Shown: positions 23,301-40,939 of the stretch, in pieces
How the letters are laid out: each line of letters opens with the position of its first letter
Position numbering within the stretch: the stretch's first letter is position 1
Origin: Epiperipatus broadwayi
Taxonomy: Eukaryota > Onychophora > Udeonychophora > Euonychophora > Peripatidae
Direction of reading: 5' to 3'
DNA length: 64,000 nt
Assembly (NCBI GenBank): GCA_028023455.1
Contig: JAQFVV010000456.1
Coordinates: forward strand, 1 to 64,000
Notes under the pieces: model-generated
Databases searched by the model: none
The model's input: the letters and a program-made list of their open reading frames with translations, nothing else
Told to the model about the DNA's origin: nothing
Translations under genes and position numbers: made by a program

Positions 23301-24854
23301 TTCTACTACTAGAACTAAACCATGCATAGATTGTTATAAAATCTTGTAATAAAAAAGTCATATAGATGCTCATTGTAAAATAATGTAAATCTTGCATGAA
23401 TTATATATATGGCAGTTCATGCCTGATATCTTTTGGGATAGATTTTTTTAAAAACTACTGATATATTTTTATGCTTTCAAAATTACAGTATATTAAAATG
23501 CATTATTTATGTGGTATATAGATATACTCATTTCATAAAATCTTGTAGTCAAATTATAATTTTACTGTTACTTTTGTACATGATAATATTTATTTGTTAT
23601 ATATTACAAGTATTGTTATAAACAATGTGTCAATACCATGCAAGAAAGATCTGTGCTGACACAATTTGTAAAACTGAAACATGAAATATTAGGTACACTA
23701 TTCTTGTTATATGTTTGTTTTCTAGTTTCACAAGCACACATGTCAATGTACAAAATGTAATAACTATACCACAATAATAACATATCTAACTATAACTATT
23801 CTCTGTTATCATTTGTTTAAATACTCCTATATGACACTAATAAAATTAAATAAAATATTTTGGTTACTTAAAATATCTGATCTGTAATGTGTTAAATGGG
23901 TAAAAGAGAATTAAGAATATTTTTTAGTTGTTTTTTTTTTTTGTTGATTGTTCTATTAATTTTATTATTTATTATTATTTGATTTTATTATTTATTGTTG
24001 ATTATTAATTTGTTAATACATTTCTTTAAAAAGATACACAATAATGCCCTCATTACTTTCTAAGTACATGTGTTTAGAAAGTGATATGAATACAAGAGTG
24101 TATGCTGTAAATTTATTTGGCCTATATATTTCTGTGATGTACAACATAAAGTGTGATAATTTAAAAAAAAAAATTTAGAGTTATAATGTATTTATTTTTA
24201 GATAGTTACTCTTTACAATATTGTAGATTGTTAGAACTCTAGGTTGTTGATGCCCCATACTCTTTATTTTTAATTAATGATTTTTATTTTATTTTAAGAT
24301 ATTCATTGCTGAAAAGAGAAAGTATTTAATATGTTCTAGACATTATGGCAAGTTTTGGATATTTTTATTAATCAAAATATTTACAATTATGTGAAGATAA
24401 ATATGGGAGAAAAAAGCGAATGTTTATCTTACAGATGCCACTTGTTATCCATTATCTTTTTTTTTATATATTTTATGGATCTTTTAGCTATAAAGTAATC
24501 AAAACAAATTAAGACATTTTATGGTAAATCTTGTAGATAATAAAATTTACACTTAATAACAAACATTTACATTCTAAATATGCAATATTATTTAAAATAA
24601 GTTATAAAAATTAATGACCAAAAATTCCAAAAAAAAATAGAATATTGATTCTACTACACTAATTTTGTTTACAATGTGTTCCTGTTGTCTACCATGAACA
24701 TTTTGTTTAGTCAGACAATCATTATTTAAAAAACTTAAATGCATCTTTGTTTAATAAAATTACATCTAATTGCTTTACTTTATACATCACATTTGTTTCA
24801 ACACAGTATTTTAATTGCTTTTATTTAAGCTGCAACAACTTTTTATTTGTTTGT
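20343..24854. other. AT-rich spacer, 4.5 kb
   Basis: No gene, tRNA, long repeat or hammerhead core seen. The first roughly 150 bases next to the LINE are less AT-rich and may be LINE leader. Confidence 0.5.
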
Positions 24855-25800
24855 ATGTTTGTAAACTATTGTAATCATTTTTCGATTTAATAGATTTAAA
24901 TTCAGTAGTATTAGTTCAAATTTGATATATAAGAAAGAAATTTAATTAAAGCTATATGGGATCACAATATTTTAGGTATGTGATTTATTTTCTTACATAT
25001 GGCCCAGTGGGCAGAAAAATTTGGAATATTTTCATATCAAATTTACAATCCATTTTTAGAACTTTAATAGATTTAAATAAGGCTTATGAGTCAGTACTAT
25101 AGAGATTTTTTGCTTTCAAATTAAAGTTACAATAACATTGTAAAATTGAGGTTTAATGTATTTAAATTCAGTATAATTTGTTGACATTTTATACATTATT
25201 GCAAATCAATACCAAACTGATAGGGCCCTATAATATTTTAGGTAAATGATATTTAATTCTAGAATATGGAATACTTGGAAGGATTATTTTGATAACCATC
25301 ATTATGTTTTAAGTATAATGCAAATGATTTTTTTGGTTTCAATTGTAAGCTTGATTTATAGTTTTGTTAAGCTTTTTTTTATCAAGTAAAAAGAAAAGTG
25401 TCAATGAGTTTTCAATAGAAAAGTATGTTGCTTAATGTTTTATTATACATATATGTAATAATGTGCACATACTAAATATGATTAACTTATTGCAAAAGTA
25501 TCTAACAATATATATATAAACTATAAGTGTTAAATCAATTTAAAGTAAAATTGTATGTATTTAAATGAAGTTTGTTTACAATACAGTTTTGGTAAGCATT
25601 TCAAAAAAAAATTCCAATCAAAAGCAAAAATGTCAAACACTTTTGACTTAAATAATATTTTTAGGTTTTAACTCACTTAATCTTTTATTACATACATATA
25701 TAATTATGTACACATAGAAAATATGATATATACATAAGGGGTATACATATTAACTTACAGCAGAATATATATATATATATATAAACTGTTTATATTTTTA
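24855..25800. repeat. Two sets of diverged tandem duplications, period about 245-265 bp
   Basis: The block around 24895-25005 (TTAAATTCAGTA ... ACAATATTTTAGG) recurs around 25155-25270 (TTAAATTCAGTA ... ATAATATTTTAGG). The block around 25345-25525 (AGTTTTGTTAAGC ... TTTTATTATACATATATG) recurs around 25585-25785. Copies are clearly diverged. They could be remnants of a satellite-like array or of nested insertions. Confidence 0.5.
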
Positions 25801-25844
25801 CTTACTATGCCAATACTACAAAGTTAAACATAAATAAAAATATT

Positions 25845-26130
25845 TTTTTGTATATTAAATTATTTTATTTACCATGCACTAAATAACAAAAAAAATAATT
25901 GTTTCTTCAACTCCAATTTCGGATTTTAGATTTAACTTGAAATATAAACATAGAGATTCAGAAATTAAGTCAATCTCTCTTTCCCATAACAACGAATTGA
26001 CTTAATTAATTTTTGGATTCCCATGCTTTTATTTCAAGTTAAATCTAAAAGCCCTAATTGTGATTAAAAACAATTACTTTTTTGCTTTTCAGTGCATGGT
26101 AAATAGAAACATTTAATATAAAAAATCTCT
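25845..26130. repeat. Diverged inverted repeat, arms about 110-125 bp
   Basis: The left arm (about 25845-25972) contains TTACCATGCACTAAATA and GATTTAACTTGAAAT. The right arm (about 25994-26130) contains ATTTCAAGTTAAATC and GTGCATGGTAAATA. The centre is about 20 bp. No hammerhead core or terminal duplication seen. An old foldback or MITE-like insertion. Confidence 0.7.
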
Positions 26131-26524
26131 ATTCATTTTATTTAAATGTGATTATTAAATTACTGCATTCCCACCCTAAAATAATTAACTAGTAGAAAAA
26201 TTAAAAAAAAACAACAGAATATTAATTTAAAAGTTAAGAGTAAAATAAAATGTTTAGAAAATGTGGGCAATCATTATATACTTCTAAATATGTTAGCATA
26301 AAAAAGTAATTGACAAAAGTAACTTAAAGAGTAAAATCCTAGATCTTTATTAATTTATCCCAATTCAAATGTTTGCTGTGAAAAGAAAAAAAACGTACTG
26401 ACTCATTGTTATGACCATAAATAATTCTATACAAATAGAAAAAACTATTGCTTTTAGAAAACTAAAATATATTTCATCAGAATGATATAACTATTACAGG
26501 TAAAATTTATATATATTTAATTAA

Positions 26525-26675
26525 ACCAGTCGCAAATTCTCAATACAGTAGTTCCACTTAGTGAAGCCATGGTAATTAATGCATGATGAAAGGTTATGCA
26601 TAAAATCCTTATCTAGTGCCTACTCATCCAATATCCCCAGACTAATTTCAGTCATATGGTTTTTATCAGTGAGGA
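26525..26675 (-). repeat. Dispersed hammerhead repeat, family 2 (copy ii)
   Basis: Best-preserved member of the family. Minus strand: hammerhead core, AGTCTGGGGATATTGGAT, then the shared block containing GATGAGTAGGCACTAG, ending near 26525. The core at 26645-26669 reads CTGATAA ... GAAAT. Sequences on both sides (ATCCAT before it, ATTGGAT after it) can form an outer stem I. Confidence 0.7.
26645..26669 (-). ncRNA. Hammerhead-like motif in family 2 copy ii
   Basis: CTGATAA (A at position 8, C at position 3, so the usual 3-8 pair is lost), a degenerate stem II, GAAAT, then TAGTC with cleavage expected after the C. Probably inactive. Confidence 0.5.
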
Positions 26676-26952
26676 GCTATGGATCTGAGAACACTAAACC
26701 TGGATCTTGGGACCTTAGGCATCCCTCCATGATCCATGTTTTATTTATATAGTTAACTATAACTATAAACCCAAGATGAAATCACAATAATATTTTCAAT
26801 CCAAGATAATTTAGGTGTGTATTCATACAGATATAAATCCAGTTTGGCATCTATACATTCAGTGTGTTTGGTTTTTTAGTAACCATGGTCATCATTATCC
26901 TATGAGCAGTATTGATATTAAATCACTAAAACATGACATTATCATTATTTCT

Positions 26953-27235
26953 TATGCTTACACAAGTCATTAAATCAGTTGCAGACTCTCTGTATGGTAG
27001 TACCATTCAGTGCAAGCCGTAATTATCAATGGATGTGCAAATATGTGTACATAATTTTTTTCTTGCGCCTACTTATGCAATATATCCAACCTAGTTCATA
27101 ACTTGCATGTGTAGGCACTAGATAGGAATTTTATGCACCAACCTTCTATCATTCATTGATTACTGTGGCTTTCATTTGGGGTACTACTATATTGAGATTT
27201 GCCATTGTTTAAATAGCTTGTGTAAGCATAGCATA
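26953..27235. repeat. Family 2 repeats as a head-to-head inverted pair
   Basis: 26953-27105 is a minus-strand copy and 27106-27235 a plus-strand copy. They meet near their truncated 5' ends and their 3' ends point outward. The flanking bases are also inverted (CTTACACAAG on the left, CTTGTGTAAG on the right), so the arms extend beyond the recognised block. The hammerhead core itself is truncated in both. The arms are moderately diverged. Confidence 0.6.
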
Positions 27236-28269
27236 TGGTAGCCATTTTGTACTTTAGTGGTTTTATATAGTTAATTGTTGTTTTATCTAATTTATTGTAT
27301 AAAGAAGAAATTTAGATGTCTTATTAATATGCCATAAAGGTATTAGAAAAATATTATTTAAGGATGCACCTTAAAATTTAAATATAATAAACTATAGGAC
27401 TAATAAATATATTTTTCAACTTTCTAAAAATGATGGGCTAAAATCTACTATTATAAAATCATGATGTCTGTGTATTGGGTATCTTGAATAAATAAATAAT
27501 ACAAGTCTTGGTAAAATAGCATTTTATAATGAACTTGAGGCATGATTTTTATGAATAATGAAGACTCCACTTATAAAGTTTATTTTAAAAACATTCTAAA
27601 AAAATCAATATTGATTTAATTGATAAGATATGAATAGAACTAGTTATAATTATGAATGGAGAGCTACAATTAATTAATTAGTTAAGGTATTAAAATCTTT
27701 TATAAAGAAAAGTTTGCTGATGATATAGCCATCACAAAACTTAATTTCAATGTATTATAATTATTTTTGCTCTTTTATGCAATTTTCAGATCGTTGGAAT
27801 TTTCTAATTTATTTGTGAGTAATTTCAGATGATATTTGAGATGTTTATTACATTTATTATCACTATCAGGAACACAAACTTTTATATGTCATGGAGTATT
27901 AAATATAATAGTATCAAAATTAAAAAATATCATAAAGTAAAAGGACAAAAATTTTCAAATATTTTTGAAATTTAATTTTAACTTATTACATGAAATTTTA
28001 TCAAGTAAACCAATTTTACCTATTTATTTAATCTTAGTCTAACTCCTGTAATGTTAGTGAGAAGATAATATTATCCTTGTTTAATAATATGCTTTCAAAC
28101 AATTATAGTGACACATTTTTATATACTTCTATATAATCTTAAATAACAATAACAAATAAAAAAGACCATAAATATTCCCAGCTATTAATTTGCATAACAC
28201 TGATAAATGCTCCTTTCACAAATTGTTCATTTAATGTAAATTTGTTAGATAATAGAAGATACAATAGTA
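27236..28269. other. AT-rich spacer
   Basis: Nothing recognised. Confidence 0.5.
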
Positions 28270-28760
28270 GTAATAAAAAGTCAGATATCACATGACTTAT
28301 ATATAGCTTGCATTTACCAATATGTAAAATTAAGAGCATGCTAATGAGCTCTAAACAAGCTTTTTTGATTACGATAAATGATACTACAAGAGAAGGCATT
28401 CAAATCATCTTTATCTTAGATTGTCCCCATCCCCAGACCAGTTTCGACCTATGGGTCTCTTCAGTAAGGAGTTGGAACACTAAAAAAACCAACTCAAGCT
28501 AAGCATTTATCTAAAAGGCAATTGTCAAGAAGAAGATCTGAAACTTTTAGACATCTTCATGTCTTTAGAGTCACCTCTCCAACTGAAAAAATGTTATGGG
28601 CTTGAACTTAATTCAGATACTCCATATATTAGTAGGCTTAGCCATTTAATTTATCCAAAGCCCCAACAGCAAAATAATAATCAGATGTCACATGACTTAT
28701 ATATAGCTTGCATTATATTAGAGAAGATGAAATACAAGACAAATATGTAATTTTTTTATC
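28270..28760 (-). repeat. Retrozyme-like unit: hammerhead between direct repeats
   Basis: A direct repeat of about 33 bp (CACATGACTTATATATAGC and neighbouring bases) occurs at 28281-28313 and 28682-28714, a period of 401 bp. The interior has no coding potential but carries a good type I hammerhead motif at 28441-28464. A non-coding interior of this length with one ribozyme and partial direct repeats at the ends resembles animal retrozymes and partial tandem copies derived from multimeric or circular RNA. I infer this from architecture only. Confidence 0.55.
28441..28464 (-). ncRNA. Type I hammerhead ribozyme motif
   Basis: Minus strand: CTGAAGA, stem II GACC/GGTC with a CATA loop, GAAAC, a very short stem III, then GTC as cleavage triplet. 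Bases before the core (GTTCC and ACTCCTTA) can pair with those after the cleavage site (TGGGGA and GGGAC), giving a two-part stem I. All invariant core positions are present, so this is one of the best candidates for activity. Confidence 0.75.
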
Positions 28761-29985
28761 AAATACATTATCTTTAGGTTAAATATATAATCCGATTATT
28801 GCAAGTTACATTTGGTCTTTGCTTTTTGATAGGAACATACATAGGCTTATTATCAAAAACACTCATTTTTTAAATGTAAAAAACTAACAATCAATTAAAT
28901 TATTATTAAAGGAATAAAATGCATTATATAAATAGATTTAGTTTTATTAAACAGGAATAATTTTTTTATAAATTCTTAATATATACAATATTTCATATTA
29001 CAAAGGTCAGTATCAATTAATATTATCAAAATGATTAATGATTTTTATAACACCCTTTATTTTAAATTTCTATTTATTATCATTTTGAAATTCCAACCAA
29101 GGGTTTTTTTTCTGTTTAATGCATATTCTATTTTATTTTCTTGCCAAAATTTATCTTCCTTATGACAATTTGTTTTCGTGCATATTTTAACAGCTATACA
29201 ACTTCTGGTATAATTTTTATAAATATGTAAATAGTTTTAATACAAATTATTTCATTGTTATTGTCTTCATAATACACAATGGCTATATATAGATACATAT
29301 ATTAACTAATATTTGTGTAGTCTTTATTATTAGGCTAGTTTTATAGCTTATGTGATAGTCACTAATTATTATGTTTGACTATTCTTCATCTGCAATTTTT
29401 GCTTTTTAATCCATTTTTATAAAACATAAAACAAATAAATGTACTTATTAACATACGGGATGAAATTTTAAACTATTATAAATGATTTATATCATTGTTA
29501 TTGGTTTGAACATAAAAACATTATTCTCACATAAATATTTTTGTCTATTATTTACGTTTAACAAATAAATACTTTCGTCATAGTTAGATTAAGCTTAGCT
29601 GATGCCCAAAAGCAGTTCATTGACATTGTTCTTCAGTTCTTTCATTGTTTACCTTGCAAAACATTAACACATAATAAATGTTGATTTAATAAAATTAAAT
29701 ATTAATCAGTTTTTTAATTGTCTTTTACTATTTAACACAGAACTATATTAAACATAAATGTTTTATATATACAACAACAAATGGGAGCAAGTAATATAAG
29801 CTCATTATTTACTTAAAATATTCATGCAGCTTATTGCTTAGGAAGAATGTTGTCTTCAGCTCTTCGGGGGTGAATTTGCTCTAGATAGTAACTACTGCAC
29901 TTCTATATAGGATCCAATTGAGGGAAGGGTTTATCTACCCATATTCCTATATTATCATGTAAAAAGAAAGTATATTTATGCATGC
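28761..29985. other. AT-rich spacer
   Basis: No gene recognised. A less AT-rich patch at about 29840-29940 (containing CAGCTCTTCGGGGGTGAATT) may be a repeat fragment, but I could not assign it. Confidence 0.45.
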
Positions 29986-29986
29986 A

Positions 29987-30338
29987 TTTTTATATTGGAC
30001 TATTTTCATCATCTAATATGTGTGTTGAATGTCTTTAGAAAGTTTAATTTTAATTAAATATTCCAAATGCATTCAGCTGTTAGTAATATCACAGCAAACA
30101 AATGTTAGTAATATCATAGCAAACAGGTTAGTATATGCATTAACTGTTAGTAATATCACAGGAAACAGGTTAGTGTATGCACAATGTTTCAATAGGTATT
30201 TTTCTCCCCTCTTCTTTAGGTGTTGCTGGCCTGAACAGTGATAGTACTAGCATGGGATGTGAACCTGGGTCCTTAGATTCTTGATTATTGAATTTTAAGG
30301 TAATGCTCTAATTAACTGAGCCATCCTGCCAAAGGCAT
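29987..30338 (-). mobile_element. tRNA-Leu-derived SINE, copy d, with internal triplication
   Basis: Same tail (complement of TTTTTATATTGGACTATTTTC), body, B box (about 30256-30270) and A box (about 30308-30330) as the copies at 5 and 8 kb. Within the body the unit GTTAGTAATATCACAGCAAAC occurs three times in a row between about 30079 and 30165, while other copies have it once. No PLE sequence adjoins this copy, so the SINE also exists independently. Confidence 0.85.
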
Positions 30339-30716
30339 GTATATTCAATTATAAATTGATGAACAAATGGATAAATAATTTTGACAAACTAGAAACCATT
30401 TTAATGAAAATCAAGTTAACAACATTTATTGACTAACAAAATAAAAATTCAAAACTTTTTTATCATGATAAAAAATATGTATATATTTTTATATATGTCG
30501 AGTATGTATCTCTACCATATTAACAATTAAATGTGTTTACTATTACAACCCTTTGCCCATGGTAGATATACATGACAAAGCACTAACTATTTGCAAAGCA
30601 GATAAAATTTAACAAAAAAAATAATTAATTCATTATTACAGCAATTGTGAAGCTGACTAACTATTTTACAATATTATATCAATGTATGTACAATAGCTTC
30701 ATTATCAAATTCCAGC
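30339..30716. other. AT-rich spacer
   Basis: Nothing recognised. Confidence 0.5.
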
Positions 30717-31309
30717 CGAAAGAGAAAGAATTCAAAATCTCTATCAGAAAGTCCCTACCTCCAGACCAATTGTTTTCAAGCTTATGGCACTTATAAAATA
30801 AAGCTAGATTAGAGCTATAGGTATGCTCTATCTAGTTATCATTTAATGCTAGCTTAAAAGCAAGTTATGAAATTTATGACTTGTTTTATTAATTATTATA
30901 AGTGTATCTTTGAAGGCTTTAGAGATGCTATATTGCAGAGGCGATTACTATATGGTGAAACTGAGCTGAATTCAGACCCATATAGCTATCTGGTTTGTAA
31001 AGCTAGATTTGAAGACATTTACATGTCTGAAAAGTTCAAGCTTTCAAATTGATAGAAACGTGTTTCATAGGTGCTGACTTTTGAGTTAGTATTTTAGATC
31101 TAGTTTCTAGAGTCCCAGTGCTCCAACGAGGTGAACCATAAGCTCGAAACCAATTGGTCTGGAGATAGGGACTTTCCGTTAGAGATTTTGAATTCTTTCT
31201 CTTTTGGCACTTATAAAATAAAGCTTGATTAGAGCTATTGGTAAGCTCCATCTAGTGATCATTTAATGCAAGTTTAAAAGCAAGTTACAAAATTTATGAC
31301 TTGTTTTAT
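30717..31309. repeat. Retrozyme-like unit with a flipped internal block
   Basis: A direct repeat of about 105 bp, beginning GCACTTATAAAATAAAGC, is at 30786-30894 and 31206-31309 (period 420 bp). Immediately upstream of each copy lies the same block of about 68 bp, but in opposite orientation: 30717-30785 is the reverse complement of 31136-31205. The block contains the 3' half of a hammerhead motif and the landmark CCAATTGGTCTGGAGATAGG, closely related to the unit at 28.27-28.76 kb. No coding potential. Confidence 0.65.
31123..31150 (+). ncRNA. Hammerhead-like motif, variant first box
   Basis: CCAACGAG in place of CTGATGAG, then CTCGAAAC, a self-complementary stem III CCAATTGG, and GTC as cleavage triplet. 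The second half is excellent and the first box has lost conserved bases, so probably inactive. Confidence 0.45.
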
Positions 31310-33647
31310 TTTATATATATATATATAACTAGTTATATGTAACAATCGAAGTAAATCACATATTCAGTTATATACAATGTATATTTTTCAGTAAATAATC
31401 ATTTACATATACAATTCCTGATATAATTTCCTTCTGTAGAAAAAGGAGCAATATTAAATTATTACTCATGATAGAGTGACATAAGATCATTAACTCATCT
31501 CTATAGAAGTTGCTTTTTCTGATAAATATTTACAAATAATCACTATAAATAATTACATAAAATATATGCAACTAACACTAGTACTATAATCATCTAAATA
31601 GTCAATATTTAAGCCCAAAAAGTTTTCCAAGGTATTATCCAGCCAGGTCGAGAAATAATTATTCTCTACTTAAACATTCACTTAAATTATCGACTGATGC
31701 TGGCAAGTAAACTATTTAAATTTAGTAAATTTATAGTTTAAAAAAGTACAATAGCTAACTTGAATTCTGTTCAAAATCATCCTCAAGTGGAATCATTTTC
31801 TTTAATAGCTAAAGAATTTTTATTAAATTACTGTAATTTGATCTACAAATATCAAAGCTTTTTGCAATCAAACCTTTTCCACTTCAGATAAATACCTTAA
31901 TGATTATCAGTTGAAGAATTGATTCAACAAGAAGTGTTTATCTTAAAGATCACTTACTTTTTTCAGATGTCTTTATTCATATGCTTAGAACGCAGGGTGA
32001 AAGTTAAGTATATTTAAAAGTTTTATTTCTAAAATAATACTGTTTAAAACTTAAATCTAACACGATATGTCAATGAATATTATTTTACTTTCACAATGCA
32101 ATACAGAACATTAACAGTAATATTTGACTATTTTATCACCTAGGCTCACTACTAGGATATGCTAATTAATTTTAATATTTTAAAATATGTAATATATAGG
32201 GTATATAAACACAGACTTTCACACTACCCATCACTCTCCACGCTATCTCATAATACTGATACACTTGAACACATATACATATTTCATGCTAAACCAGCAA
32301 TTATCAGTTGGTCCAGATTATCATCTTCTTACATATATGCTATAGTGCTCAGATATATATTAAGACAGCCAATTTCATACTTTAATGGACAGGCTTCAAT
32401 TCCATCCACACTCCAACTCTTCAACCGTCCATCCAATTGAAAATCTGATGATGGTTCGCTTAGTTATTTTAAAATATATATAATTTTAAATAAGATCAAA
32501 TATTAATCCCAATTATATGTAAGCTCCTAACTTACATTTGTAAAATACTAAAACTATTTTTTAAATAGACTATATATGTATATATTTATTAGGTTATAAG
32601 TTTGCTAAATTTTTTAATGGGCTGAAATAAATCTTCGTTTGTTTTTTTTTTTATATCTGATGTTTTCACTCAATTTATTTATAAAGTCAAAAAGAGTAAC
32701 TCAATCACCTGTATAATAAGCAATAACAAACATTGGTGAAATCATGTATTCGATTCATTCTTTATGCAGGAAGTTCTTCAACACTTTGGTTGCGCAATTA
32801 TTTTTAACACATCAGTTTGTGATCATACAATTTATGTCGGAATAAGTGACTTAAATGAAAAGAATATGAAAGTTTAGTTTGATGAATATATTTATTAGAT
32901 TGCTGTTCAAAGTTTATATTTTCATTTAAAATAACGCTATATATATTTTTGTCGTTCTTTTTTAAACATGGACAAAAAATTAGTTTCATCATCATCATTA
33001 CAGGTTATCTTTCAAAAGATAAAATTATGATTTTAATTTGACTATCTTTTGCAAGCATTTCTGATATTTCTATTATTTTTCAAATACTCATAGGTAATTT
33101 CTTCCTTCAGATTATCAGTCAATTTTTTTTTATCTTCTTTTAATCTTTCTCAGATTCTTTTATCATCTTTCATAATTCATTTACTTTTAAACATACATGT
33201 TATCCAATTATTCTTTATAATTTCACAATAAATAACTTTTTAACATTTATATTATTTCATCATTACTAACTCTATTCTTTTCTCTTGCATATTTGATTAT
33301 CCCCTCTTTTTTTTCTAATCATTATACAATTCTTCTACACAAAGCTATATTTCGTAAAAGTTCATTTAAACAGCATCTTGTTAATTTTTTTGACTTTTTG
33401 TCTTTAGTAAAAATATGTCTATCTTTTGATTTTTTTTTCCTTTTTGTCTTTATTAAAAACATGTCTACCTTTTGACAATCTCACTCCAATATTATTGTAA
33501 TTGTTTTTAACATCAAACCACCAACTGCTCAAACATTTCAAATCGCTTGTCTGCTCGATAACTTTATGCCTAACCATTTCTCTTAAATATCTATCCTCTC
33601 TTTCAGCTTAAACTTCCCATAAATTAAAACAATGCTATTCGATGTAC
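31310..33647. other. AT-rich spacer
   Basis: Nothing recognised except a short TA tract at about 31312-31327, next to the retrozyme-like unit. Confidence 0.5.
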
Positions 33648-33763
33648 ATAATATAGTGAACATTACAAGCATAAAGCTAAACTAGTCAATATAATATCAA
33701 AACTACCCCAAATCCAAAATTAAACCAGACCAGCATAAAAATAATATTAAAACACAACCTAAG

Positions 33764-33792
33764 GTTTCACTGCTACAAGCAGACTTCTCAAG
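33764..33792 (-). ncRNA. Hammerhead-like motif, left arm
   Basis: TTGAGAA box, stem II CTGC/GCAG with a TTGTA loop, GAAAC, stem III CCT/AGG, GTT cleavage triplet. Positions 3 and 8 are U and A, a pairing replacement of C3-G8. Bases on both sides (TATAC and GTGT) can form the inner stem I. Confidence 0.65.
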
Positions 33793-33829
33793 TGTAAAGA
33801 ACTACAAAAACTACACAATATATATAATA

Positions 33830-33955
33830 TTAAAAGCTACCCACAAATCCATTCACTTCCCATCCACCCTTAATATTAAAAGAACTCTTAAATAAGTTAA
33901 TTGCTTCAGAATAATAAATTTTCAATAATAAAGACTCTTTAATTCTTCTTTTGAT
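33830..33955 (-). pseudogene. C-terminus of PLE GIY-YIG protein (left arm)
   Basis: About 41 codons to a TAA, including SEAINLFKSSFNIKGGWEVN. They match the C-terminus of the proteins at 55.3-57.9 kb (SEAINLMKTSFDIKGRW), which assigns this pair to the same PLE group. The rest of the protein was never inserted here. The right arm encodes the same peptide in mirror orientation over about 33970-34063. Confidence 0.75.
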
Positions 33956-34100
33956 TTCATTTTATTATTGAAAATTTATTATTCTGAAGCAATTAACTTA
34001 TTTAAGAGTTCTTTTAATATTAAGGATGGATGGGAAGTGAATGGATTTGTGGGTAGTTTTTAATATTATATATATTGTGTAGTTTTTGTAGTTCTTTATA

Positions 34101-34129
34101 CTTGAGAAGTCTGCTTGTAGCAGTGAAAC
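34101..34129 (+). ncRNA. Hammerhead-like motif, right arm
   Basis: Mirror copy of the left-arm motif with identical core features (TTGAGAA, GCAG stem, GAAAC, GTT). Confidence 0.65.
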
Positions 34130-34439
34130 CTTAGGTTGTGTTTTAATATTATTTTTATGCTGGTCTGGTTTAATTTTGGATTTGGGGTAGTTTTGATAAT
34201 ATAGTGAAATATACTTTTTTTATATTGATATAACTTCATTCTTTTTAAAACTATTTACATTTAATACTTTATTTTAATAAATATTAATCTAATTCTATCT
34301 GATCTTTCAAATGTATTTTATATAAACATTTCCTAATAATGTTTTAATTTGTATCTTTCTCTTTCAAAATACTCAACCTTTACTCTTTCAAATGTATTTT
34401 TGAGATTAATTATACATATATATTTATACTTAATAGTTA

Positions 34440-34644
34440 TCTATTAGATAAAGTGTTGAACTTGTCCTGGCATTTTTAATTTAATGCTTGAATATCCTAG
34501 TATCTCACTGATGATGCCAGTAGCAGAAACCAGTCTGGGGATATTCTCAAAGCTTGTTAAGAGGTTATTTTGCAAGCTTATTTTACATTTGCATATACAA
34601 CCTTATAAAATTAGGTCAAGTGACATCTGACTTGATTTTTTTTA
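34440..34644 (+). repeat. Hammerhead-bearing repeat followed by a CATA microsatellite
   Basis: A strong hammerhead motif (34508-34530) followed by AGTCTGGGGATATTC, the same post-core sequence as family 2 and the retrozyme-like units. The boundaries are approximate. A (CATA)n array at about 34645-34677 lies at the downstream end, like the TA arrays beside other copies. Confidence 0.55.
34508..34530 (+). ncRNA. Type I hammerhead ribozyme motif, near canonical
   Basis: CTGATGA, stem II TGC/GCA with a CAGTA loop, GAAAC, a two-base stem III loop, GTC triplet. An outer stem I pairs GAATATC upstream with GATATTC downstream, and an inner stem pairs TCTCA with TGGGG. Every invariant core position is canonical. 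Together with 28441-28464 this is the best candidate for real self-cleavage in the window. Confidence 0.8.
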
Positions 34645-34645
34645 A

Positions 34646-34676
<31 letters not shown>

Positions 34677-34677
34677 T
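34645..34677. repeat. (CATA)n microsatellite
   Basis: About eight CATA units. Confidence 0.9.

Positions 34678-40939
<6,262 letters not shown>

Larger units (their letters stand above)
33648..34208. mobile_element. Head-to-head pair of 5'-truncated PLE 3' ends, flanked by a 13-bp direct repeat
   Basis: The 13-mer ATAATATAGTGAA stands at 33648-33660 and 34196-34208, immediately outside the pair. Between them a minus-strand PLE fragment (33661 to about 33960) and a plus-strand one (about 33961-34195) are nearly exact reverse complements. The left copy extends about 29 bases further 5', forming the central unpaired loop, and its 3' tail is also about 33 bases longer. Each carries the PLE C-terminal codons and a hammerhead motif. 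The single flanking duplication implies that the pair entered as one unit. A related single copy lies at 59.65-59.95 kb. Confidence 0.85.
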
